Source: Chitinophaga sp. CB10
GTDB taxonomy: Bacteria > Bacteroidota > Bacteroidia > Chitinophagales > Chitinophagaceae
NCBI GenBank assembly: GCA_001870995.2
Contig: MLAV02000002.1
Span: 62,001 to 126,000, forward strand
Reading direction: 5' to 3'
Length of the DNA stretch: 64,000 bases
The translations under genes were made by a program, and so were the position numbers. Below are positions 25,726 to 33,215 of this stretch, one piece after another (position 1 is the first letter of the stretch; every line of letters begins with the position of its first letter). Below the pieces are notes generated by a model that saw only the letters and a list, made by a program, of their open reading frames with translations, was not told where the DNA came from and did no database searches.

Positions 25726-27066
25726 TTACACGTGCTGGCCGGAAGGCGCAGGCGCTACAGGCGTTTCATCATCGAGTTTTACCTGTTCCATTTTCGGCGC
25801 AAAGATATGCATCATGAGCCAGGCGAGCAGGTAAGCGAGGCCGCAGATGGTGAGGATAATACCGTAACCGAGGGAGAGCTTGCCCAGCACTTTATAGTGA
25901 TCCAGGATAATGCCCACCAGCAGCGGAAACAGCGTACCGCCCACGGAGCCGGCCATACCGCCGATGCCTACGACAGAACTTACCGCCTTTTTAGGGAACA
26001 TGTCAGATACAGTAGTGAAGATATTGGCGGACCATGCCTGGTGCGCAGCAGTGGCCAGGCCGATCAAGCCCAGGCCGATGGCCAGGTTTGGAATGTAAGG
26101 CACCAGTACTACCGGCAATACGCACAGGGCAAAAAAGAGCATGGATACTTTCCTGGCTTTAAATACCGGCCACCCTTTCCTGTTGATCAGGAAGGAGGAT
26201 AACCATCCGCCGCCGATGCTGCCCACGCTGGAAATCGTGTACACCACAATCAGCGGCCAACCGCCGGTGCTGGCCATGTCAATGCCGAAGGTAGAGGAAA
26301 GATAGGTTGGCAGCCAGAAGAGGTAGAACCACCAGATGGGATCGGTGAGTAATTTACCGAAGATGAAGGCCCAGGTTTGCCTGATACCAAACAGTTTACC
26401 CCATTTAACGCCTTTTTTGGCATCGGCATCGCTTACTTCCTCGTTATCGCTGTGGATATGGTCATATTCCGCTTTCCTGAGTCTTTTCTGCTTGGAAGGG
26501 ATTTCGTACCAGATCCACCAGAAAAACAGCCATACAAAACCGATGGCGCCCGTCCAGATGAAGGCTGTTTGCCAGTGGTAATTACGTAAAATCCAGTACA
26601 CTGTAGGAGGGCCGATAATAGCGGCGATATTGGCGCCGGAGTTGAAAATACCGGTCGCGAATGCTCTTTCTTTCTTAGGGAACCATTCAGCCACTGATTT
26701 GATAGCCGCAGGGAAGTTACCGGCTTCGCTCACGCCCAGTACGGAGCGGGCAGCGCCGAAACCGAAGGTGGACTTGGCAATGGCGTGGGCCATCGCAGAA
26801 ATGCTCCAAACGGTTACCGACAGGGCATAACCCAGCTTGCTGCCGATTTTATCGATGAGGCGTCCAAACACCAGCAAACCAAGCGCATATGAGGCAGAAA
26901 ACGCCATTACTACGTAACTGTAATCCTTTTCTGTCCAGCTGAATTCAGCGGCAAGGGTATCTTTCAATAGCCCTATCACCTGTCTGTCTACATAATTGAT
27001 CGTGGTCGCAAAAAACAACAGCGCACAAACACGCCAGCGATATTTACCTAAAGTTGTGGAATTCAT
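25726..27066 (-). CDS. exuT: hexuronate transporter (ExuT-type MFS permease)
   Basis: A 446-aa major facilitator protein of the anion:cation symporter type. Features are an N-terminal helix with NYVDRQVIGLLKDTLAAEF, the loop 2-3 motif LLVFGRLIDKIGSKLGY, GVSEAGNFPAAIKSVAEWFP (as in ExuT/GudP) and GIFNSGANIAAIIGPPTVYW, and twelve apparent membrane segments. It should take up galacturonate/glucuronate or unsaturated uronates across the inner membrane. It is the last gene of the operon, 35 bp after kdgA, and a perfect operator lies inside the 3' end of kdgA 63.5 bp before its start, suggesting an additional regulated promoter of its own. Confidence 0.92.
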   Translation of the reverse strand: MNSTTLGKYRWRVCALLFFATTINYVDRQVIGLLKDTLAAEFSWTEKDYSYVVMAFSASYALGLLVFGRLIDKIGSKLGYALSVTVWSISAMAHAIAKSTFGFGAARSVLGVSEAGNFPAAIKSVAEWFPKKERAFATGIFNSGANIAAIIGPPTVYWILRNYHWQTAFIWTGAIGFVWLFFWWIWYEIPSKQKRLRKAEYDHIHSDNEEVSDADAKKGVKWGKLFGIRQTWAFIFGKLLTDPIWWFYLFWLPTYLSSTFGIDMASTGGWPLIVVYTISSVGSIGGGWLSSFLINRKGWPVFKARKVSMLFFALCVLPVVLVPYIPNLAIGLGLIGLATAAHQAWSANIFTTVSDMFPKKAVSSVVGIGGMAGSVGGTLFPLLVGIILDHYKVLGKLSLGYGIILTICGLAYLLAWLMMHIFAPKMEQVKLDDETPVAPAPSGQHV

Positions 27067-27101
27067 TTCGGCTGAATTTGGAATTTATAAAGAGGCTTAA
27101 T

Positions 27102-27764
27102 TTACTGCAAGCCTTTCAGAATTGCAAACGTTTGCATAACTTTTTCTTTCAAACCACCCCAGTCGCGACTTTCGATCAGGGATTTGGACAGCAGGTTGGA
27201 GCCCATTCCAACGCAAACCACGCCGGCATCGAACCAGCTTTTCATGCTGTCGGCAGTAGGTTCTACCCCGCCGGTAGGCATAAATTTAAGGTTAGGGAAC
27301 AAAGGCTTGATCGCAGTGGCGAAACCAGGGCCGAGCACATTGCCCGGGAAGAGTTTAACGAGCTGAGCGCCATTTTTTTCCGCTACGGAAATTTCGGTAG
27401 GCGTCATGCAGCCGGGGATCCAGGTGATCTGCTTTTCGTGGCATACGGCGGCGGTAGCCGGGTCTGCGATCGGGCACACGATGAAGTCCGCGCCGGCATC
27501 GGCGAAAAATGCCGCGTCATCGGCGTTTTTGATGGTACCAATACCCAGGTACATTTCCGGCATGGTGGCGTTTTTCTTTTCCAGCATTGCCTTGAAATTG
27601 GCGCGGGCAGCGGCGCCTCGGCTGGTGAACTCAAATACCCGGAGTCCGCCCTCGTAGCAGGCCTGCAATACTTCCAGGCATACGTTCACATCCTCATGAT
27701 AAAAAACCGGGATAACCCCGCTCTGCCTGAAAGCAGCTAAAATAATTTCTGATTTCGGTGCCAT
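27102..27764 (-). CDS. kdgA: 2-dehydro-3-deoxy-phosphogluconate aldolase (KdgA)
   Basis: A 220-aa class I KDPG/KHG aldolase that splits 2-keto-3-deoxy-6-phosphogluconate into pyruvate and glyceraldehyde 3-phosphate. Visible features are GLRVFEFTSRGAAA (Glu of the active site), MYLGIGTIKNADDAAFFADAGADFIVCP, and the Schiff-base Lys region AQLVKLFPGNVLGPGF, with MPTGGVEPTADS for phosphate binding. It is the final common step of both uronate branches. It lies 2 bp after kdgK. The last codons are unusual: the stretch coding MQTFA doubles as a perfect LacI-type operator (27123-27136) for exuT. Confidence 0.95.
   Translation of the reverse strand: MAPKSEIILAAFRQSGVIPVFYHEDVNVCLEVLQACYEGGLRVFEFTSRGAAARANFKAMLEKKNATMPEMYLGIGTIKNADDAAFFADAGADFIVCPIADPATAAVCHEKQITWIPGCMTPTEISVAEKNGAQLVKLFPGNVLGPGFATAIKPLFPNLKFMPTGGVEPTADSMKSWFDAGVVCVGMGSNLLSKSLIESRDWGGLKEKVMQTFAILKGLQ
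27123..27136. promoter_or_regulatory. LacI-type operator inside the 3' end of kdgA
   Basis: TGCAAACGTTTGCA is a perfect palindrome within the coding sequence of kdgA (reading QTFA), 19 bp before its stop codon. Its centre is 63.5 bp upstream of the exuT start, exactly the spacing of the 21254 site to its gene. It probably controls exuT transcription, although it could also act as a roadblock to read-through from kdgA. Confidence 0.7.
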
Positions 27765-27766
27765 GT

Positions 27767-28765
27767 CTACATCAATTTATAGATTTCCTCTACCGGAGTA
27801 GTATTGAAATCACCCTTTACAAAAAATTTGGAATAAGCGGCGGCGGCGGCAAAAGAGATGATGCCCTGATCGTCCTTACCGGCCAGCTGGGCATGGATGA
27901 GGCCTGCCATAAAGCAATCCCCGCTGCCTACACGGTCTACCACCTGGTCGGTGTCGTACGCCTTGCTCACAGCCACATTACCATCGTTGTAATAGAACGC
28001 GTAGTAGTGGTTATGCGTGGCCGCGGAGGAGAAGCGGAAGGTGAAAGCCACGCGCTTGCAGCGTTTGAACCGCGCTGTGATTTCCTTAGCCACCACGGTA
28101 GCCTGTTCGATATAAACTTCCTGTTTATCGGCTTCCAGGGCCACGGTGTTCAGCGAGGTATCCAGCATGGTATGCGCCGCCCAGATGTTGCCCATGACCA
28201 CATCGCAATACTCCACCAGCTCCGGCATGATTTCAAAAGGCTTTTTGCCGTACTGCCAGAGCTTACTGCGGAAGTTGAGGTCCGTAGAGATGGTCAGGCC
28301 CTTGCGGGTGGCCGCTTCCAGCACTTCCTTGCAAATAACGGCGGCATCCGGGTTCAGGGCCGGCGTGATGGCGCTCCAGTGGAACCATTCCGCATCGCCG
28401 AGGAGGCTGTCCCAATCCACCGTTCCCGGCTGGATGGATGCAAAGGAAGAATACTTACGGTCGTACACCACCTCCGCATGCTTGAGGTCACTGCCCTGTG
28501 CGAGGTAGTAGATACCGATGCGGTCCCCACCCCATAACATCCTGTCGGTTTCTATCCCCAGCGCGCTCAGCTGCGCCAGTACATCGCGGGATAAGCCGTT
28601 GTCAGGCACTTTACTCAGGTAGGAAACAGGCGTGCCCCATTGGGCCAGGGCAGCGGCCACGTTGGCCTCGGCCCCTCCTACGTAGATGGCAGCTGTATGC
28701 TCGGACAGCTGCGGGGAGAGCCTCAGCAGGATCTCCCCAAACGTAATTACTTTTACTGCTTTCAT
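27767..28765 (-). CDS. kdgK: 2-keto-3-deoxygluconate kinase (PfkB family)
   Basis: A 332-aa PfkB-type sugar kinase that phosphorylates 2-keto-3-deoxygluconate with ATP at carbon 6. The N-terminus (KVITFGEILLRLSPQ) and the sugar-binding GGAEANVAAALAQWG are typical of KdgK, and VDRVGSGDCFMAGLIHAQLAG holds the catalytic base Asp of the GxGD motif. Full length. It overlaps the upstream uxaC stop by one base (TAATG) and kdgA follows after 2 bp, so translation is coupled in the order uxaC-kdgK-kdgA. Confidence 0.94.
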   Translation of the reverse strand: MKAVKVITFGEILLRLSPQLSEHTAAIYVGGAEANVAAALAQWGTPVSYLSKVPDNGLSRDVLAQLSALGIETDRMLWGGDRIGIYYLAQGSDLKHAEVVYDRKYSSFASIQPGTVDWDSLLGDAEWFHWSAITPALNPDAAVICKEVLEAATRKGLTISTDLNFRSKLWQYGKKPFEIMPELVEYCDVVMGNIWAAHTMLDTSLNTVALEADKQEVYIEQATVVAKEITARFKRCKRVAFTFRFSSAATHNHYYAFYYNDGNVAVSKAYDTDQVVDRVGSGDCFMAGLIHAQLAGKDDQGIISFAAAAAYSKFFVKGDFNTTPVEEIYKLM

Positions 28766-30159
28766 TAGAATCCGAAATATGCTTTTGCATTATTGTAACA
28801 AATATCCTGCACCATTTTTCCTAACCAGGTAATATCGTTAGGAAGCTCTCCATTTTCCACATCCCGGCCCAGGAGGTTGCACAAAATACGACGGAAATAT
28901 TCATGACGCGAATAAGAAAGAAAACTACGCGAGTCCGTAAGCATGCCAACGAACCTGGAAAGCAGGCCCATATTGCTTAAACAGTTCATTTGTTTTTCCA
29001 TTCCGTCTTTCTGATCCAGGAACCACCAGCCGGAACCATACTGGATTTTACCCGGTATGCTGCCATCCTGGAAGTTGCCCGCCATCGTTGCAAAAACATC
29101 ATTATCGGCTCCGTTCAGGTTATAGAGAACGGTTTTAGCCAGTTTATTTTTCTTATCTAGTTCATTAAGGAAGGCGCTCATGGCCACGGCGTTTTTCCAG
29201 TCGCCGATGGAGTCCACCCCTGCGTCCGCCCCGTAGGACTGCAGCAGGCGGGTGTTGTTGTTCCGGATAGCGCCTACGTGGAACTGCTGGGCCCAGCCCC
29301 TGGCGTGGTTCCATTCGCAAATCTGCAGGAGCACGGCCGTTCTGAACTGTTCGTTTTCCAGTTCAGTGGCGGTTTTGCCGGTTCTGGCCTGTTGGAAGAT
29401 CTGTTCCAGCTCGGCCGGGGTGGCCGGTTTGAAATAGAACGCGCTCTGGCCGTGATCGCTGAGGCGGCCGCCTTTTTCGTGGAAGTAGTCGTGCCGCTGC
29501 TGCAAAGCAGCCATCAGCTTGTCAAAGCTGTTGATATCGCTTTTCACCACTTCGGAAAGCTTATCCACAAAGGCGTTGAAGGTAGCCGGGTTATCCACCG
29601 CCATGGCCCTGTCGGGCCGGAAGGTAGGCAGCACAGCCGTGCCAAACGGATTGGCGGCAATAGCGGCATGGTGTTCCAGGGAATCCACCGGATCATCCGT
29701 GGTGCAGAGCGTAGTTACTTTATAATGGGTGAGCAAGGCCTGGGTACTGAGTTGGGGCAATTGCTCATTACAGCGCTGGTAGATGGTTTCGGCGGTAGAC
29801 TCGTTCAACAGTTCCGTTACGCCGAATGGGTTGCGCAGTTCCATGTGCGACCAGTGATACAACGGGTTGCGCATGGTGTAGGGCGTGGTGGCCGCCCAGT
29901 GCTTGAACTTCGTGAAGTCGTCCGCATCGCCGGTGATGAACTTTTCAGCCACCCCGTTGGCGCGCATGGCCCTCCACTTGTAGTGGTCCCCTTTCAGCCA
30001 TATTTCCGTAAGATTGGCAAATACCTTGTTCTGCGCTATTTCATCCGGAGGCAGGTGGTTGTGGTAATCGATCACCGGCATGGCCTGTGCGAAGTCAAAG
30101 TACAGGCGTTTAGCCGTTTCAGTTTGCAGCAAAAAGTCCTCCGACAAAAATTGTTTCAT
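28765..30159 (-). CDS. uxaC: glucuronate isomerase (UxaC)
   Basis: A 464-aa enzyme of the uronate isomerase family, isomerising D-glucuronate to D-fructuronate and D-galacturonate to D-tagaturonate. Conserved features are the N-terminal MPVIDYHNHLPP (metal-binding His-x-His), TLCTTDDPVDSLEHH, DINSFDKLMAALQQRHDYFHEKG, HVGAIRNNNTR and FVGMLTDSRSFLSYSRHEYFRRILC. Full length for the family. It follows uxaB by 13 bp and is coupled to kdgK by a 1-base overlap (TAATG). Cytoplasmic. Confidence 0.96.
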   Translation of the reverse strand: MKQFLSEDFLLQTETAKRLYFDFAQAMPVIDYHNHLPPDEIAQNKVFANLTEIWLKGDHYKWRAMRANGVAEKFITGDADDFTKFKHWAATTPYTMRNPLYHWSHMELRNPFGVTELLNESTAETIYQRCNEQLPQLSTQALLTHYKVTTLCTTDDPVDSLEHHAAIAANPFGTAVLPTFRPDRAMAVDNPATFNAFVDKLSEVVKSDINSFDKLMAALQQRHDYFHEKGGRLSDHGQSAFYFKPATPAELEQIFQQARTGKTATELENEQFRTAVLLQICEWNHARGWAQQFHVGAIRNNNTRLLQSYGADAGVDSIGDWKNAVAMSAFLNELDKKNKLAKTVLYNLNGADNDVFATMAGNFQDGSIPGKIQYGSGWWFLDQKDGMEKQMNCLSNMGLLSRFVGMLTDSRSFLSYSRHEYFRRILCNLLGRDVENGELPNDITWLGKMVQDICYNNAKAYFGF

Positions 30160-30172
30160 AGAGCTGTAGCAT

Positions 30173-31690
30173 TTATAATCCGGAAGAAGCCAGCTCCGAG
30201 CGGATGAATGACTTCACTCCCTGTTCTGATAATTGATCCAAATGTTCACTGACGGTGGCGGTAAAGCCAGGGATGGCGTGCAGGTTTACTTCCCAGAGCC
30301 GCTGATCCGCCGCTATCTGCGCCACCATTTCGTAGGTGGTGGTACGCTGTGCCCAGTATCCAGCAAACAGCGCGATGTTATCATCGGTGATGAGGTATTC
30401 TTCCCCGTCCCTTGCGCCGTAGTATTTACCATTCTCCTGTTTCACGGGCTTGAGGAAAAGCAGCATCGCGGCAAATCCCAGGCACATGTAAGGCGGCAGG
30501 GCTTTTTTCTGCTCGTAATAGCGCAGGAGGGTACGCACGTTGCGGGCGTTCATTTTGGAGCTTTCCTGGAAGGTGATGCTGATCAGTTTATGCGCAATAA
30601 ACGGATTGGCAAAGCGGTCCAGCACGTCCGCAGCGAATGCCGGCGCGGAAGGGCAAATATCTTTTATGGTGGGCAGTATTTCTGCTAAGATGACCTGTTG
30701 GAAAAAGTGGCGCATGTATTCGTTTTCCATGGCTTCGTACACGGTGTTGAGGCCGGAGAGGTAGGCCAGCGGTACGGCGGCGGTATGGGATCCGTTGAGG
30801 ATGCGCAGCTTTTGTTCGCGGTAGGGGGTGATATCCGGCTGTATCAGCATGCGTTCGTCCGTTTGGTGGAACGACAGGACGGAGCGGATATATTCGTTGC
30901 CTTCGATGGCCCAGAGGAGGAAAGGTTCTACTTCGATCCAGAGTTTGTCCGTATAACCTGCTTTTTCTTCCATTTCGGCGAGGTTGCGGGGCTTACCGGG
31001 TACGATGCGGTCTACCAGGCTACTGCAGAAGTGGTTGTCCTTTGTGATCCATTCGGTGAAGGCGGCCGGCATTTCGTTGAAGGCGGCCAGTTTAAGGACA
31101 ATTTCTTTCAGCAGCTTGCCGTTGTCCACCACCAGTTCCGTGGGCACGATTACGAAGCCTGTATTGCTGCTGCCTTTGAAGTACTGGTAGCGTTCCCAGA
31201 GGATGGCGAGCAGTTTGCCGGGGTAGCTGGCAGGCACGCCGGTAGCGATTTTTTCGGCGACGTATTGGATGCCAACTTCCGTAGTATTGGATATAATGAT
31301 TTGTAATTCAGGCTGATGTACGGCTTTCAGGACCTTGTCCCAATCTGCATTCGATTGCAAAACACGTGAAACAGCAGCATTTATCAGGACGTTATCCACC
31401 AGTTCCCCCTGGGCAATTCCTTTAATGTGGGTGGTGAACAGGGAATTTTGCTGGTCAAAATCGCTGGTATCGCCGTCGGTGGATTTTACTACTACCACGC
31501 GGCCCTGGAAGACCTGCTGTTTATTGGCTTTATCTACGAGATAGTCTACTAGTCCGCGCAGCAGTACGCCTGTGCCGAATTGAAGTATTTTTTCCGGGAA
31601 TTGGAACTGGCTTTCACTAACGCCGGAATCTGCTCTTTGAAGTACGAGCTGCTGATTGAGTATTGGTAACATTTCCACTTGTTTGGACAC
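30173..31690 (-). CDS. uxaB: tagaturonate reductase (UxaB, altronate oxidoreductase)
   Basis: A 505-aa enzyme of the mannitol dehydrogenase family. The NAD-binding N-terminal part (EKILQFGTGVLLRGLVDYLVD, ISNTTEVGI) and the C-terminal part (SLVDRIVPGKPRN, LRILNGSHTAAVPLAYLSGL with the catalytic Lys/Asn/His region) are characteristic. It reduces tagaturonate to altronate, which UxaA dehydrates. It is the first gene of the operon uxaB-uxaC-kdgK-kdgA-exuT. The upstream region, shared with divergent mnmA, contains no visible copy of the LacI-type palindrome, so its control is unclear. An alternative start at the internal ATG (M7) is possible. Confidence 0.93.
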   Translation of the reverse strand: MSKQVEMLPILNQQLVLQRADSGVSESQFQFPEKILQFGTGVLLRGLVDYLVDKANKQQVFQGRVVVVKSTDGDTSDFDQQNSLFTTHIKGIAQGELVDNVLINAAVSRVLQSNADWDKVLKAVHQPELQIIISNTTEVGIQYVAEKIATGVPASYPGKLLAILWERYQYFKGSSNTGFVIVPTELVVDNGKLLKEIVLKLAAFNEMPAAFTEWITKDNHFCSSLVDRIVPGKPRNLAEMEEKAGYTDKLWIEVEPFLLWAIEGNEYIRSVLSFHQTDERMLIQPDITPYREQKLRILNGSHTAAVPLAYLSGLNTVYEAMENEYMRHFFQQVILAEILPTIKDICPSAPAFAADVLDRFANPFIAHKLISITFQESSKMNARNVRTLLRYYEQKKALPPYMCLGFAAMLLFLKPVKQENGKYYGARDGEEYLITDDNIALFAGYWAQRTTTYEMVAQIAADQRLWEVNLHAIPGFTATVSEHLDQLSEQGVKSFIRSELASSGL

Positions 31691-31836
31691 TAAATATAGC
31701 GTGCTAAATTAACAATTTGTAGTAAGAAGCTAAATAATTGCTAAACGAGGCCAAAAACGTATCATCCCATAGTAAAAATCGATTGTGGCATTGCTATAAT
31801 CGATAATATGTGTACCGGCATTGGCAGGATTTTAAG

Positions 31837-31844
31837 TAATTTTG
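31837..31844 (+). promoter_or_regulatory. -7 promoter element of mnmA (TAATTTTG)
   Basis: TAATTTTG matches TAnnTTTG exactly, 21 bp before the ATG at 31865. It lies downstream of a possible ATG at 31808, so a start there would place the promoter inside the gene; hence 31865 is preferred. A clear -33 box is not seen. Confidence 0.6.
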
Positions 31845-31864
31845 CATCCTTAAAACGATTTTTA

Positions 31865-32968
31865 ATGAGCAAGCTTGGAAAAGTGCTGGTTGCCATGAGT
31901 GGCGGAATCGACAGTACTGTAACAGCACTGATGTTACACGAACAGGGCTATGAAGTGGTGGGTATCACCATGAAGACCTGGGATTATGCGTCAGCTGGAG
32001 CCAGCAAGAAAGAGACCGGCTGCTGTAACCTCGATTCATTCAACGATGCCCGCGCAGCTGCGGTGCATCACGGGTTTCCTCACTTTGTGCTGGACATCCG
32101 CGACGAATTCGGCGATTTCGTTATCAATAATTTCGTAGATGAATACATTGCGGGCCGCACACCTAATCCCTGTGTACTTTGCAATACCCATATCAAGTGG
32201 CGCGCGCTGATGAAACGCGCCGATGCACTGGACTGCGAATTTATTGCGACAGGCCACTACGGCCAGATTCGCCAGCATGATAATGGTCGGTATGTGATCA
32301 GCAAAGGTATAGATGAACTGAAGGATCAGAGCTATGTACTGTGGGGCATCCAGCAGGATGTGCTTTCCCGCACCCTTTTGCCGCTGGGTAAATACCGTAA
32401 AACGGAGATCAGGCAAATGGCCTTCGATTTCGGGTATCCTGAACTGGCGAAGAAAGCAGAGAGCTATGAGATCTGCTTTGTGCCTGACAACGACTATCGC
32501 GGCTTCCTGAAGCGTAAGGTAGAAGGGCTGGAAGAACGGGTGAACGGCGGTAATTTTGTACTTGCGGATGGCACCATTGTGGGTAAACACAAGGGGTATC
32601 CTTTTTATACTATTGGCCAGCGTAAGGGCCTGGATATTGCCCTGGGCCGCCCGGTGTTTGTAACGGAGATCATCCCGGAAACCAATACCGTGGTATTGGG
32701 CAACGAAGATGAACTGCAGAAAAACGAAATGTTTGTGGCGAAGATAAACATGGGTAAATACGAAACTATTCCGGATGGCATGGAAGCGGTAACGAAGATC
32801 CGTTATAAGGATAAAGGCGCGCTGAGCAATCTTTACAATGAGAACGGACAGGTGAAGGTGAATTTTTATGAAAACGTGAAAGGTATTGCCCCGGGGCAGT
32901 CAGCCGTATTTTATGAAGGCGATGATGTGATTGGCGGGGGGATTATCCAGCGTGCGGTTAATTTTTAG
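31865..32968 (+). CDS. mnmA: tRNA-specific 2-thiouridylase MnmA
   Basis: A 367-aa enzyme that thiolates U34 of tRNAs for Lys, Glu and Gln in the cytoplasm with ATP and sulfur from the Tus relay or IscS. Features are the PP-loop VLVAMSGGIDST near the start, GYEVVGITMKTWDY, the catalytic Cys pair (NPCVLCN and EICFVPDNDYRGFLK), FIATGHY and the C-terminal beta-barrel (KINMGKYETIPDGM). The start at 31865 gives the normal N-terminus MSKLGKVLVAMSGG; the -7 element lies before it. Divergent from uxaB. A strong terminator follows. Confidence 0.96.
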   Translation: MSKLGKVLVAMSGGIDSTVTALMLHEQGYEVVGITMKTWDYASAGASKKETGCCNLDSFNDARAAAVHHGFPHFVLDIRDEFGDFVINNFVDEYIAGRTPNPCVLCNTHIKWRALMKRADALDCEFIATGHYGQIRQHDNGRYVISKGIDELKDQSYVLWGIQQDVLSRTLLPLGKYRKTEIRQMAFDFGYPELAKKAESYEICFVPDNDYRGFLKRKVEGLEERVNGGNFVLADGTIVGKHKGYPFYTIGQRKGLDIALGRPVFVTEIIPETNTVVLGNEDELQKNEMFVAKINMGKYETIPDGMEAVTKIRYKDKGALSNLYNENGQVKVNFYENVKGIAPGQSAVFYEGDDVIGGGIIQRAVNF

Positions 32969-32991
32969 TTGTATATACAGTTTATAAGGTG

Positions 32992-33022
32992 AGGCTGGCC
33001 GGGAGGTCAGCCTTATTTTTTT
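32992..33022 (+). terminator. intrinsic terminator after mnmA
   Basis: AGGCTGGCC (32992-33000) pairs with GGTCAGCCT (33005-33013) with one G-T wobble and a GGGA loop, followed by TATTTTTTT. Confidence 0.85.
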
Positions 33023-33079
33023 GTGGGATGGGGAGCGGGTTAGGCAGGTTATGGGCTGGGCGCCGGCAAGGTGTTGGGG

Positions 33080-33215
33080 TAATGGTATTTTGGGAAAAAC
33101 CGGGTATTGCCAGGGGGGCGGCCCGTTAGGTCATTGCCGGGGCGGTGTCATGGTATTGGCTTAATGGTATTCTTGGAAAAACCGGGTATTGCCAGGGGGG
33201 CGGCCCGTCAGGTCA
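33080..33215. repeat. two-copy direct repeat of 54 bp
   Basis: Copy 1 spans 33080-33133 and copy 2 spans 33162-33215. They differ at only three positions (51 of 54 identical), and a 28-bp linker separates them (repeat period 82 bp). The linker repeats part of the unit (ATGGTATT). Each copy contains CGGGTATTGCCAGGGGGGCG and, on the minus strand, a GC-rich block followed by CCCGG and TTTTT. Copy 2 overlaps the last codons of the ABC transporter at 33208. A weak terminator function on the minus strand is possible. Confidence 0.75.

Noticed and set aside
33080..33215. CRISPR-like array
   Set aside because: Only two 54-bp copies with a related linker, and no cas genes.
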